64,000 bases of DNA from Patiria miniata (Eukaryota; Echinodermata; Asteroidea; Valvatida; Asterinidae). The notes beneath the pieces were generated by a model. It saw only the letters and a list, made by a program, of their open reading frames with translations, was not told the DNA's origin and searched no databases. A program made the translations under genes and the position numbers. The stretch lies in assembly GCF_015706575.1 (NCBI RefSeq), contig NW_024037076.1, forward strand, positions 11,380,777 to 11,444,776. Direction: 5' to 3'. The first letter of the stretch is position 1. Each line of letters opens with the position of its first letter. Below are positions 12,401 to 26,171 of this stretch, piece after piece.

Positions 12401-15400
12401 ACATTCAGTAACACGCCCAAATGTATTGGATTGTGGTGATTTTAATCTACCATGTCTACAGGTTAATATTCAGTTTGAAATGTCAGCTGTGTTCAATACT
12501 GTAAACAATCCAACAGATGTTTTGATTTAAAGTCAGACAAAAAAAATCAATATTTGCCGTCCGCATATTTAAACCATACACTGTATTATATGCAGCATTG
12601 GCTTTTGACTTTTATCCAGCAGTCTATGTCTGGTCTGTGTTGTTTGTCTTTTTCATGGACTTTATGCTCAAATTCATCCTGGATTGTGGTAAAAGTTAAT
12701 CATGCGTACTGTACGTGTACAATAGCTTTTTAGACAGTTGATTGCTATTGCTACCGTGCAACATGTCATGTGCAGTCTTCTCATTGCAAAGACATGATTG
12801 GTTTGCACGCATTTGGTTAAAATTTAGTCGCGGGCACTCCACGCCATGCATCAAACATTGTGCAACACAGATTAGTTTGCGCATACGATGTGTACTTCAT
12901 TGTCTTGTGAGAAGACCAGGCTGCACTGCATGGTGTCCATTCACAATATTTCATCACCAAACTTGTCTTAGAGTGGTGGTCAGTTCATGCAAATCTGACA
13001 TCCTATTAAAACATTTGCTGTGAAATTTGCCGGATTTGAAATGTGCTAAACTTTTTGCAAATTTGCAGTGCGAAAACTTGCCGTAGCATCATACATGTAC
13101 ATGTGAATTCGCATTTGTGTTCCCTTTCACGTTGAGTATTACCCGGCCTTAAGGAGTGGCATATCCGTCAGAAAGAAAGTTTATTCTTCTGCTTCTACTT
13201 CTTTACTGCCTCTAATCAAGAGGCAGACTGGATTGTTCTCAGCTATCAACTTTTTTCAATGTGTTGTGGTTTCTTTTTTAATCTGTTTCAGCATGACTGA
13301 TGAACTACATGTAGTTCCTGTTGAAGATGTGCCACCAGAGACCGCTAACTACTCAGATGAGTTGATGGACGGCAGAATGCACGTACACATACCAACAGAC
13401 CAGCAACAGGCTATCTCCAACAGTGAACAGTATGCATGTATTCCTCTTTCTCAAAATATTAGCAGTTCATGGAAAACAAAGCAACTCGGATGCACATCAC
13501 TAATTACATATACATGTACATGTAGGAGCAATTCACAATGCAGTGCACTACTACAAAAGGTTTTGCCAGGGGCCATTTTTATCTGAGGGATAGCAGCTCA
13601 ACAAATCATGTCTCTCTGTTAGTCCTTTAGTTAGTTAGTTAGTTAGTTAGTAACAAACTTTGACATTGTTTATTGCCCCTACGAATTTAGACCGATTTCA
13701 ACCAAAATTTGTCAAAAGTATCAGTAGCCAAGCCCCAACATGTCACATGACCAAACTGGGGTCAAAAGTCATCATGGGGTCACTGGGGTCAAAAAGTGAT
13801 TTTTTTTTTTTTTTTTTTTTTTTTTTACTCAAAAAACTGCTCCTTCCAGAAAGTACATGGCACAATCACGTGACTCATGCATGAACACAAATTCGTTGGG
13901 CCGCAGCTTCGAGATATTTCCGATCGAGCTTGTTCAACATATCTGCGCAAAATTGTATTCCTTTTGCACAAGCACTTGGCAGTTATGAAGCTTTGGTGTT
14001 ACTTTTTGTTATTCTCTCCTTTTTTATTTCAGATTCGAAAATCCAGATAAACTTCAAGATAACTTAGAAACCCCTCTAGCAAAGTCAGATTCCCCAAACG
14101 AGAAAACTACTGAAATAGAGAACATGGATGCCACTGACGAAATCCCCAAACTTGATGTGGAAAATGTCGGGAATGTTGCAGAAACTGACACAAGAGCCCA
14201 GCAGATTGAGAGAAAAGTTGCGACTGACAACATCGAGAGCGATGTTCCAGCCAAGACCACTGAAAGCCAAGAAGCTGTTGGAGAAGCTAAGCCACTGTCA
14301 GATATGGAAGAGGAAGCTAAACAGGACGTACCTGAACCTCCTCCCCAGGCAGAACTTTCTGATAAGACTGCGCCGGTCGCAAAAGATCCTGGCACAGACT
14401 CAGTTGACGGTACTTCTGTTGGACAGGATCAAGATTCTAAAGACAACTTGCCTGCTGGTGATACCCCTGAGATTATTAAAAAGAAGCCTGAAGATAGCTC
14501 TCCAGAAGAACCGAAAGAACCAAAAGAAGAAATTCCAGCTGTTGATAAAGATGATTCCGTAAAGAGAGTGGAAGAAGAGAAAGTTGTGGAAAAGTTGGAA
14601 GAAGCAGATGAGAAGCCCGACCTGCCTCATAAAGACGAGGAGGAGATGCCCTCATTTGATGAATGGAAGCAGAAGATGTTGGAGCAGCATGAGCAAGAGA
14701 GACAAAATGGTAAAAATCATGATTAAACTTAACCCCTCCACATCTTTCAAAATCCACCAGAGAGGTGTTGGAAGATTTTGAAAGATATAGGAAGATACGA
14801 GAAGATCAAAATAGTTTGTCAGTTTTTTCCAGTCTCAGAGGGGATATGTTTGGAGGATTCAGGAAGGCTCCGAGCAAAATCACCTGGGGAGTTGAGGTCC
14901 ATAACTAATTACCCTGCTGGATCCAACAAGATTGTAACAGCATTTTATTTGCTGTTGGATTTTGTTGGTTGAGCGCTGAACAGAAGATCTTTTGCTCTCA
15001 TTGTCGGATCCTGTTTGACAGTGCTTCATACTGTTGGATATTGTTTAATTCAGCAGGATCCTCATTAAAACCTTAGCAGGTTTTTAGCGTTTGCTTGTCT
15101 GCTTTAATAACCCTAACCCTGCCATACACAACATGGTGCATCAGGTGTAAAAGTCTGTGGGACCTTGCTGCATTGAGCCATCAACACCAGTACATAAACT
15201 GCCAATTCTGAAACAATATAGAGCTAGTCCTATTGAACGATGCCAAGTTGCATCCTGCTGCTTGTAGACGACCGCAGACGCTGAGGCAGTTTGGCCTTGA
15301 CACCTTTAACCTGTTGGGTCTTGCCACACTGAGCAGGCTTGTCATTTTGACAAGTGTTGCATGTTGCTGCATTTAGCAGGGTTTCTAGCCAACATACCCT

Positions 15401-18400
15401 TAAGGATTAGGGTTAATTTATCTGTTGTATAGAACACTGTTAAGGGAGGTTCACTTAAATGTAGGTTCACTAATACTAGTCAACCACACTCAATTTCTCC
15501 AGGCCAAGCAGGTAAAGGCAGTGCAGTCCCTCCCCCGCGCTCCTTCAGCCTGACGGAGAACAGCAAGAACCACGCCACGTCAGATTGCGGCGCCAAGATC
15601 CTGAATTGCAACAAGGAATCCCAGAATGCACCTGCCATACTCCAGTCCAATAGGGACGTGTACACCTTGAATCCATGTTCTGCAAATATCTGGTGAGCAC
15701 AAACTCAAAACTGCATTTTAACTATTTGCACATGGCAAGGCGATGTACCTGTACATCGTCTCAAAATGGGGGCCATTGGAGTTCAGAATGGCTCAAATGT
15801 GGAACACATAGTGTATTGCTTTTATTCTAAGTAACACAATTAAACATAGTTTAAGCGATAACTTGTACTGAAATTCCTGCTTAGAAGTTCACAGTACATA
15901 GATCTGCATTTGTTAGCCAGTATAGAATGTCAATTTTATATCTACGGTAAGCCTTGCAATTTTTTAAACAAAATACTCAAGTAAATTGTTATCTTTGTGT
16001 AGTAGTTAGGGAGTAGTTTTCTATTTGATGGCACATTGATTGCTGCAAAATCTTGTACCATTGTTTGATACTTGCTGATTGTTGGAAGTCAAACGTGAAG
16101 TGTAAAAATTGGCTTCTTAAACATGTTTAAAGGTAGAGTAGATCATGTGCAGCTATCCAAAAAGTAACTGACAAAATTATTGTTAAAAAGCTTACTTGGT
16201 GTAAAGATAGTAATGACACTAAACTCCCTGTGAAATTATTCCTTCTGGCATGCTGTGATTTTGAAACAACCAAGACGCATCTTTGAAAATTTCCATTAAC
16301 AATTCGTTATTAATTTGGCGAAGCCGTGAATGGGTGCATGTAAGCGTTGACACGACACGGTTCCTATAATTCGTCGGTTCAGTGCCTGACATCGCGTACA
16401 TGTAGCTGCAATCGGCTGAATGAGAAAGTGTCCCGGACGCTGATTTTGGACGCAATTCAAAACATGACTCGGCAACTTCTAAATTGAAATCAAGATCCTA
16501 GAATATTGTTTTCTCAGAATATACATCATTCACAGAGCTAAAACCTCATCAGGTTTATAGTTGTTCAGCATCCTTCTTGAGATTTTGAGCACTTTTGTTG
16601 CTCCAAACGAAAAAAATGCACAAATGGCAAATGATATCCTCTACCTTTAAAGCAAATGCTTATTGGTGTACATGTACTCTATGAACTCCATGCTGAAGTA
16701 TCCACGCAATAGTCACAGACACTGGTAGAATCCGGATTCTTAACACATATTAGAACCTGGTCATGCTGGTGCTCGGTGTTCGCACATTCAGATGAAAATT
16801 ACTTCACAGTCCATAGGCTTTTGAACCTGTGCATGCACACACTGTGTCCCGCTCGTGTGAAGCTCTCATGTAGTGATCACAGAGCATGGAGTCCATTGTG
16901 AATACTTTTTTATATAAGGCTGCATCCGAATCAGCTTTCTAGAGCTAGGTCTAGGTCTGCGCCCATGGAAAATACGCGGGGACGCGCTGACTATAAACGT
17001 AGCCGTAGCTCTGGAAGCCCGTTTCGGACACGGCCTAATTTTTTTGGAGTGATAACCAATAAGCATAGGTTGCTTACTTTTAGGCTTGGTGTACATATAC
17101 ATGTACATTCTTTTTATTATTTGCTCAGGTTTTCTGTGGAGTTGTGTGAGCCCATTCAGGTCAAGTACCTAGAAATAGCCAACTATGAGTTGTTTTCATC
17201 CGTACCCAAGAGCTTTCGTGTCTCCATCAGTGACAGGTCAGTCTTAGTCCCTCAATAATTGTTTCCGGTTTTTTTCTTGGTAGTGCAATAAAAGGTTTCT
17301 CAAAGGTGCACAGGCAAGTAAAACGAAAAAGCTTCAAGGAACCTGTGGAGGGATACAGTTTTTGACGTTGGGGGAAAACCCTAGAATGTTATCCAGGGAA
17401 GCCCATAAATTGGCCACTTTTCCCTTTTTGGGGGTGGGCATCATACAATTGTGCCCATTAGAGCTGCAAAGTCTCTAAAGCATTGGATACCTTTAAAGCC
17501 CAAACATTTACTGTACAGTCTTTGTACAGAATTATGTGTCATATTCTACTAATTCCTTTAAGGTTTTTTATTATTTACAGATTTCCAACTCGTGAGTGGC
17601 GACAACTGGGAACATTCCACGCTCGGGAGGAGCGCTCACTGCAGAGCTTTCCTGTCCATGAGGAGCAAATGTTTGCCAAGTACATGAAGATTGAGATGCT
17701 CACGTTCTTTGGCAATGAGCACTATTGTCCTCTAAGCACGCTCAGGTACGTTCACGCACCTTTTGTTTCACTGTATGGGCTCGGTGCACAAGTACCCCCT
17801 CAACGGTGAGAAAGGGAGAGTTGGGGGAGACCACTGGGAGAGACATTTAAATGCATTGATGACACCAATGACGCCCCACGCTCATGCGAAGATGCTATGG
17901 TTTTGTGCACATTCAGAGTAAAATTAATCATGCCAACTTCGCACTATTCGGGCCAAACCAGTATGCAGTTTGTCCCATGTAGAGCACCATGGTCCAGTGG
18001 TTACGGTGTTTGACTCATGTACCATGGTGCGTGGGGTCAAACCCTGCCAGGAACATGGTGTTTGTGCCCTTGGGTAAGACACTTTACTACAATTGCCTCT
18101 CTCCACCCAGGAGTATGAATGGGTACCTGTGAGGGTGGAGGACCGAATATGCGCTGATATGTGACCCGTTCTGTCAAAAGCAGACGCTTCTGGGCAGAGG
18201 TTGAAATTGAGATAGGGCCAAAAAACGCTGTGGGGGTGATTTTTATCGATTTTCAAATGTTTGCATATTTGTAATCCTGAACATGTCTAAACTATATTAT
18301 AAAAGTTTGAAACCCTAATTTGAACTCTACAAATACTATTTTTTGATGATTTTGATAAGGTATATCAGTTAAAGAAATAACTGTTTTGTGACATTCGTGG

Positions 18401-21400
18401 CCATTTTCTCCGTTTTCTACTTTTCGACACAATGAACTTCAAAATAGCATAACTCTGCCCAGGAATGACCGGTTTCAAAAATTAAAACACCTATTAAAAG
18501 GAAAAAGAGCATACATGTATGTTATCAATATGTAAAAATATTATTTTCGACCTTATGCCCAGAAAAGTCTGATTTTGACAGAACAGGTCACATATCGGCT
18601 GCCGCGTGGTGTTGTGGCCTGATGAACGGGGTAATAATTGTAAAGTGATTTGAGATCGTTGATACGATGGAAAGTGCTATAGCACTACGATTATTATTAT
18701 TATTATCAACTTCCAATACCGTGGGGAGCTAATATAGACTATCCACACTCAAACCATGTTACCCGGTTTATCTGTATACTGTTTCGGTGCCCATTTGTCA
18801 ATGTGTTTATCACACTAGCTGTGACAGTTTATAATTAACTAGAGATTTAAATCCTGGATGGTGGAGATTTTGTTTCTCCAGATTTTAATCAGACAAAGTT
18901 AATACTTAGCTGTAAATCGCATTACAGCAGGATTTTATAGATAACAAGTTGAAACTCAAAACATGTTTGCATTGAGACTAGGCAGATAATCCCAAACATT
19001 GTGGTCACACTAACGTTTGTTGAGAATGTGTGAAAGATCAGTTTAGTCATTAGATAACCACCCAATTATTGAAAGATAATGTAGGTTGCACAACACAGCA
19101 CTCATCCTGCATGTACGTTGACCCAAGAAATACATTCAAATTAAACACAGCAATTCTTGTGTACTGTGCTTTAGCATTTTAACTTGCCCTATTCCAAACA
19201 TAAGCCTTAAGCGACTCCATAAATTTTGGAATCGATTCTGTTTCCATTCAGAAATCGCGATTCCATTTGGAATCGATTTGAACTTTTCCCGGCAATAATA
19301 ACATTGAGAAAAGCCTCCATCCGTCAGTGTCTGTACATAATAATAATAAAGGCATTTATATGGTGCTTTATGTAAAATACCTCAAAGCACCTCCCAATAA
19401 ACTCTATAAAACCTATTGGCAATGAAAATAGTTTTAAAACAAGTATAAAAGTTACTTTAAGGGTAAAGAGTCTGATTATCTCCCTCGAAAAATGTGTTTT
19501 AAAAAGTGAGCTTAACCCTAACCGAACTCAACCCATGAAAGCCCAACAGCAGGTTTTGTTGAAATCTGTTGGCATAGGCACAGTACCCCTAAACTGATGG
19601 CCTTTTACATTGGGTTTGGCATACATGTACCTTTAGAAAGTAAGTCCAACAGTGTGTGTGTACGATTTCCCATGTGGGTGTTGGAATTTGCTTGAATGGG
19701 TATACTGGGGAGTTAGGGTTAAGCACATTTCAAAATATCATTAGTGTTCCTAAGTGTGAATTTTACACACACACACACACACCCAAATGGATACATTCAC
19801 GCCTTTCACGGTGCCGTAAACTTCACTGTTCATTAAAAACATGAAACATACGTTTCATTCCAGGAAGTCCCAGCAATTATTCAATGACCAAGCATGCATT
19901 TTCATTTATTCACAATCTTAAACAGGCATGCAACTTTTCCTCGGATCCGCTGATTTCTTCGTTCTTTTCTTCTCATGAATGCCATTACAAAGTGAAAAAT
20001 ATGGTACAAAATCTCATGTGGTTTGGATCGTCCTCGTATTTTTCTAAATTCCCAGTTGCATGCCTGTTCAGTTGAGATAAGATGGACTTGTAATGACTTG
20101 ATTGCAGCTGTGGCTCCTGGCATTGTCTCAATTTGCTGAAAGTTACGGTTACGCTATTTGCATGGCCTGTAACTAGTTGTGCTTCTGTTCAACATTTAGA
20201 GTGTTTGGTACCAGCATGGTGGAAGAGATTGACGAGGAGAATGTAGCACAAGAAACCATACAAGACGATTCAGGTAATTCTTCATATCATTCGTGCTTCG
20301 GTCTATCTTTGCCTTTCTGTGTTTTGGAGTGTTATAAGAGGGAGGAAGAGTTTGAAACTCATCACTTTACCAATGAGGGTACAACCACAGACGTATAAAC
20401 GCATAGACCGCCAGTCGTGCGCGTAAAACCGGGATTCGAAAAAGTATGGGCAAAACGCTTGTTGGCATTGCGCGTATCCGCTCGGCGCACGTTCAATGCA
20501 GATACATGCTTAGGACACTAAATACATTTACATACCAGGCATAATTTTTTCAGCTAAAAATGGCTGTTTTACTCACAATCCAATTGAAAAAAAGTTGTGC
20601 ACCTTATTGGTTTGTAATCTACGGTACCTAAATCTTTCTAAGTACACAAGGGATTTTTTTTTGCTATCGAAAAATAACTTCATAGAATTTTTTTAATGGA
20701 ATAGATTGGGTGTGTGTAAAATCCCTATACCGAGGGGTGAATTTGCCCATAGTTTGGGATTTTAATCGGGCGCCACGAAATCACGGAATGCGCATGTAGT
20801 TTCGAATGGAACCTGGCGGTCTATGCATTTATATGTCTGTGGGTACAACACACACTGTTCCTGTTATTCACAGTATCTCAAGTCTCGTTGTAAAAGTAGT
20901 ACCAAGTCTGACTTTAGTTTCTCATGATGCCCTGCGATAGAGGAGCAAAACCCATCGTTGTGGGTGCAGAGTTTGCATGTTGTTACTGCAGGCTGATGTA
21001 CTTCGTACTTCAGTAATTTCAGTGCATCTTTGTGCCATTCAAGTGAAAGCAATCCCTCAAATGAAAATTAAAGCTTGCATTAACTAACAAGGTTCCCGGC
21101 CAATCTGAAAAACCTTGAAGATGAGTTTCCATTTTTCCAGTCAAGGAAACTCGGGGAATTTAACAGTGACCCAGAAGGGAAAGTTTTTTTTTCACCAGTT
21201 TGGTGTACATGTATGTGCATCTTGTGCCGTGTGTCCATGCTGTGTCCATTGACTGACTGGCTATGATGGCTTTTTAGTGTTTATCAGGCATGCAACTTTT
21301 CCTTGGATCCGCTGATTTCCGCGTTTTTTACTTCTCATGAATGCCATGACAAATTGAAAAACACTGCACAAAGTCTGTTGTGGTTCGGAGTTTCCTCGTT

Positions 21401-24400
21401 TTTTTCTGAATTCCCAGTTGCATGCCTGGTTCATGCAGTGTGAATATTATCAGTGTCTAGATGCTTTGCTATAACAACCTCGTGACTTCCCATCGACAAA
21501 GTGAAAATATTTCTTATGGAATTTGGGAAAATTCTTGTTGGAAATATCTATCATAGAGTGCTGGGAACTCTGACTAAAGCTCGTCCCCTTTACATTGTAT
21601 ATGGTCAGATAGTCCCCAGTTGAGTGTGTAACAATAAACACCACAATGAAATGTGACCTGTTCTGTCAAAAGCAGACGCTTCTGGGCAGAGGTTGAAATT
21701 GAGATAGGGCCAAAAAACGCTGTGGGGGTGATTTTTATCGATTTTCAAATTTTTGCATATTTGTTATCCCGAACATGTCTAAACTATATTATAAAAGTTT
21801 GAAACCCTAATTTGAACTCTACATATACTATTTTTGATGATTTTGATAAGGTACGGTATATCAGTTAAAGAAATAACTGTTTTGTGACGTTCGTGGCCAT
21901 TTTCTCCGTTTTCTACTTTTCGACACAATGAACTTCAAAATAGCATAACTCTGCCCAGGAATGACCGGTTTCAAAAATTAAACCACTTATTAAAAGGAAA
22001 AAGAACATAGGTTAACAATATGTAAAAATATCATTTTCGACCTTATGCCCAGAAAAGTCTGATTTTGACAGAACAGGTCACAAATTGGCACAGATTATCT
22101 CCTCTAACTTTAAGGGTGGAGGCATCTGACAATAACAGCTATTGTTTTCCTCTTCAGAAGTCTTGCCAGCGCATCCAACCCAAGCCCCCAGTGATGACAA
22201 CCACGGCTTGTTGCAGAGCGCTAAAGGTCTGGTGCGAAACCTCATGAACGTCATCACAGGCAACGGCAGCGTTAAAGAGGCCGTTCCCTGCAATAGTAAG
22301 TTGACAGTTGCTTCGGGTTGTTTTTTTACCAGATCCAAAAATATAATAGTCCTCTGAAAGGAAAGTGATAGGTCATTGGAATTTATGCATGGAAAAAAAA
22401 CCCAAATCATGGGCTGAAACTTTGAAGACCAACTCCAGTGAGAGAAAAAAATAAGATTTTCAACTTAAATTATGTTTAAGTTTAAGTTTGTTTGATTATT
22501 TATAGTCCCTGGCTTCATGTATTAAAGTTCATATTAGCCCGAGCATGTTTCTAGGCTTTTTTCTATTAAAGTCCTATTAATGCCGCTGTGCATGCTCCTT
22601 GCCTGTTGTTCTTTTCATGTGATTTTTTATTACCCACCAGCAATGTTTGTCAAGATTGACTGTAGCTGGTGGGATTGAGTTGCGTATAAAAAATTTTAAT
22701 TAAAAAAATGTTTATTTTGGCTCTCTGTATATGCTATTGAAATGATGACTATACATGTAGTATCGGCGTGGGAAATGCAGGCCGATTTATCCAATCTGGG
22801 TAGAAGGCACTCGTTTGCTAAAAACAAAGGGGACGTAGTTTTATGTCTTGAAATGGAGACATAGTTTTGTGAACACCTTTGCAAATTGCGAGCCTGATAT
22901 AGTTCCTCACACAGAATAGGTACATATAGGTGTCAAAGATCAAACTTATAATGTTATAGTTTTCTATCCATCAGTTGAGTAGGTCGGTACCCATTATTGT
23001 GTACGTATTGTTGTTATTTTATTCTCCAGATAAAAACAAGTCCTGCACAGAGGCAGAAGAGATGCTACCCTGTATGCCAGAAGATAAACCGTAAGTGCAT
23101 GTTTGTTTGGACATTGAATTAAAAGTCTTGCAAACTTGACATCTTGTCTTTGGATATTTGACCCACAAAATAGACTTGTTTTGAAGCGGAATCATTGACT
23201 TGCACCCATTTGCCAATGCACCATCACTTCATGCCATTTTACCCCTAGTTATTTTTGCTAGAAACCCTCTGGAAGTCTGCAAAACCTGCCACTATGCAGA
23301 AGTCTTGTAGCATGTTCTTGGTACTTTCACACAGTATTAAGTTCCATGTATAAAAGTAATAGCAGCTTGGCTTAACTTTCCTTGATCCTACATAATCCCA
23401 AAAGCAGATGCATTTTTTTCTAGGGTCTATGCCACACAAGAATGGTTGTATCATTTTGATTTTGCTTATTCTGTCCTCAGTCCTGCAAAATTCTTACAAA
23501 TCTTCTGGAGAATTTTGAAGAATCAAGGGGAGTTAGTGCTGTCATAAAACTTTAACCCTAACTCCCCAGGCCCTTTTTTCTAGGATTTAAACCTCAATTC
23601 TGCAAAATCCTAAAATGTCTCCATGTAAAAATAACATACAGCCTGATCAATCCTGCAAAATCCTCTGTTATTTCTGGAATGTGATCCTTGGAGGGGTGAC
23701 CACTGCCTCAATACTGTAAAATCCTCCAGCAATCACTGTCAATATGTTAAGGCAGAACCAGTGACATCCTAGAGCAGTGCGGAGGATTTAAAGTATAATA
23801 TAGGCCTAAATGTATGCACGGCTGAGCATAAACAACACAAGGTCTGGGCAAATAGACCTTGGCAAAGTGCACCCTCCAAAATCAGCCACACACTTCTGCC
23901 ATATGGCCTCAATCCTGCAAAACCCTCAATTTTGCAAAGATGATTTGGGAGGATTTGGGAAGGTTAGGGTTAAAGAATCCAAGGTCTGCCTCATTCAACC
24001 AATTCAACATTTTACTCGTTAACAGGAAAGAGCTGCAGTCCGAACCTTCCAATGTATCAGCAACAGCTGAACAAGAATCTCTACAATGCAACTCCCAGAA
24101 CATGTCCAATTTCAGTCTGGACTCGGCCCAGTTCCACAAAGAATGCCCTGGATCGACGAGGTGCTTCACTCCGAACTACGGCGAAAAGTTTCAGGATTGC
24201 TGCGTCCGCGAAGTCTCGGCATCCTTACAGACAACGCATTCGTTTCTGTGCTGCAAGGATATGCTTAGTGTGTCGTTGTTGCGCAGTGCGCAGACGCTAG
24301 AGCCTTCTAAAGTTCAGAAGGACTCAATAGGATCTCCTAAAGAGGTTGAGCAGGCTTCTCAGAAAAAGGAACAGACAAAATCTGTAGTGGATGACCTTGA

Positions 24401-26140
24401 CGTCCAATCACAGAAGAAAACTTCTGAGGAAACATCTGAACAGAAGCTTGACAGTGATAAAGACCAAATTCGGCGCAAGGAAATTGTGCTTGAGAGTCTT
24501 GAGATCTCTCCTAGTGGTGCTACAGTATCCAAAACCACCCCCTCTGAAAAGCATAAACACTCTGAGTCAAAGGAGACGCCAACCAGTACCACATCACCAC
24601 AGCCAATGGCGACGGCAGAAGCGGGAAACATGCTCCCCTCCCCGACGCCATCTCTAAAAGCCACCTGTGCCACAGTGCCCACACACCAGCCTGGGATCAT
24701 GCTGCACCCACCGATCAGGCTTGAGCCCACTCGTGTACAGGAAGAGGCCGAGCAACGGGACCGGGAGAGTCCAGAGCAGCTGCCTCCAAGCAAATCACCC
24801 GCAGTTGATAAAGAAACTCCTGCTCCACCTGCCAAAGTGGAGAACCTGAAGCCTGAAGAACCTTCTCCTGCGACCGATTCATCGCCTGCAGGTGGGAAGG
24901 ATGACAGTGCTCAAGTGAAAGAGAAAAGTACTGAAGTGAGTGGTGAATCTCACGAGAAAGCACCAGTTGAGGAAGCAGCGCCCACAGAACTGCAAGCACC
25001 AGTTGCAGATACCGGGATAGCATCCAAAGACTCGGCCGATGCCAGGAAACCAGATCCCGCCGTCCCGCAAGACAAAAGCAGACAAGCAGATGCCACAGAG
25101 AAGGACCCGGGTAAAACGGGGGAAGCCGAGGACACTAGGAAAAGCCTTAAAACAGAAACCAAAGAGACTGCAGAAGTAGAATCAGTTAGTAAGACTCCCG
25201 AGAATGCCAAGTCCGAGACAGCTGGGAAAGGAACCAAAACCGTCCCGGAACTGGGGACCAACGGAAGCAGTGGCCTTGGTTCTGTCGCTCAGAAGGAATC
25301 AGTCTTCATGAGGCTGAATAACCGCATCAAGTCACTGGAGCTGAATATGTCCTTGAGCAGCAGGTACCTGGAGGAACTGAGCCAAAGGTAATCAGAATAG
25401 ATCTTTGTTTTATTACCTGTTAGATTCGGAAGGAAATATAGGAGACTAATCTCTAACCAGGGACATGGTTGAAGGGTGCATGGTTTCTACAAATATCTTC
25501 AACAAATTTGGCAAGTAATGAGCAAGTACCGGTAATGTGAGATAAACCTAAGGCATATATTAAGGCGGAGTGGGAGGGCAAAGGCTTTATATCGCTTGGA
25601 AAGGTTTTGTGCAGTCATTGTTACTTGATTAAAATAACAAAAATCACCCTCTAAGATACCTGCAACAGTATAAGGTCTATTCTCACAGACTAAAACATTA
25701 AAGATATATATTGAATGTACAGGTTCGTGTACTTTTCTCTTTGTCAGAGATTTTCATAACTTTTCTGTTGAGTGTCCTGGAAGGTAATGTTCTCGTGTCC
25801 TGCGCCTTCATCAGAAGTTTAATCAGTACATTACTAGTCGTCACAAGTCTATCACAAGTGATCCAGTCACAAGCCATTCAAAATGTTAATTGTTCCCTCC
25901 CTGATGACTTGTGGTTGACCAGTGATGGAATCAATTGCAGTTCTGGCCTTCGTTAATTCAGAGACCTGCTGGTTTCTGCTTTGCTGTTTCCAATTGATTT
26001 TTAATTGTCCAACGAGTTGTGGCTAATCAAAGTGGCTTGAATTCCCAGCAGATGACCCTGTAAAGCAGCGTTTACAGAAAAATGGGATGCCAGTCATCAC
26101 AAATGTCATTAATTGGAAGTGAGTTGAGAATATCGTCTAT

Positions 26141-26171
<31 letters not shown>

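Noticed and set aside
14054..14395. 113-codon minus-strand frame opposite SUCO exon 3
   Set aside because: Antisense shadow of a Glu/Lys-rich exon; such exons commonly leave the reverse strand open.
24359..24835. 158-codon minus-strand frame opposite SUCO exon 10
   Set aside because: It is the antisense shadow of a conserved, correctly spliced exon.
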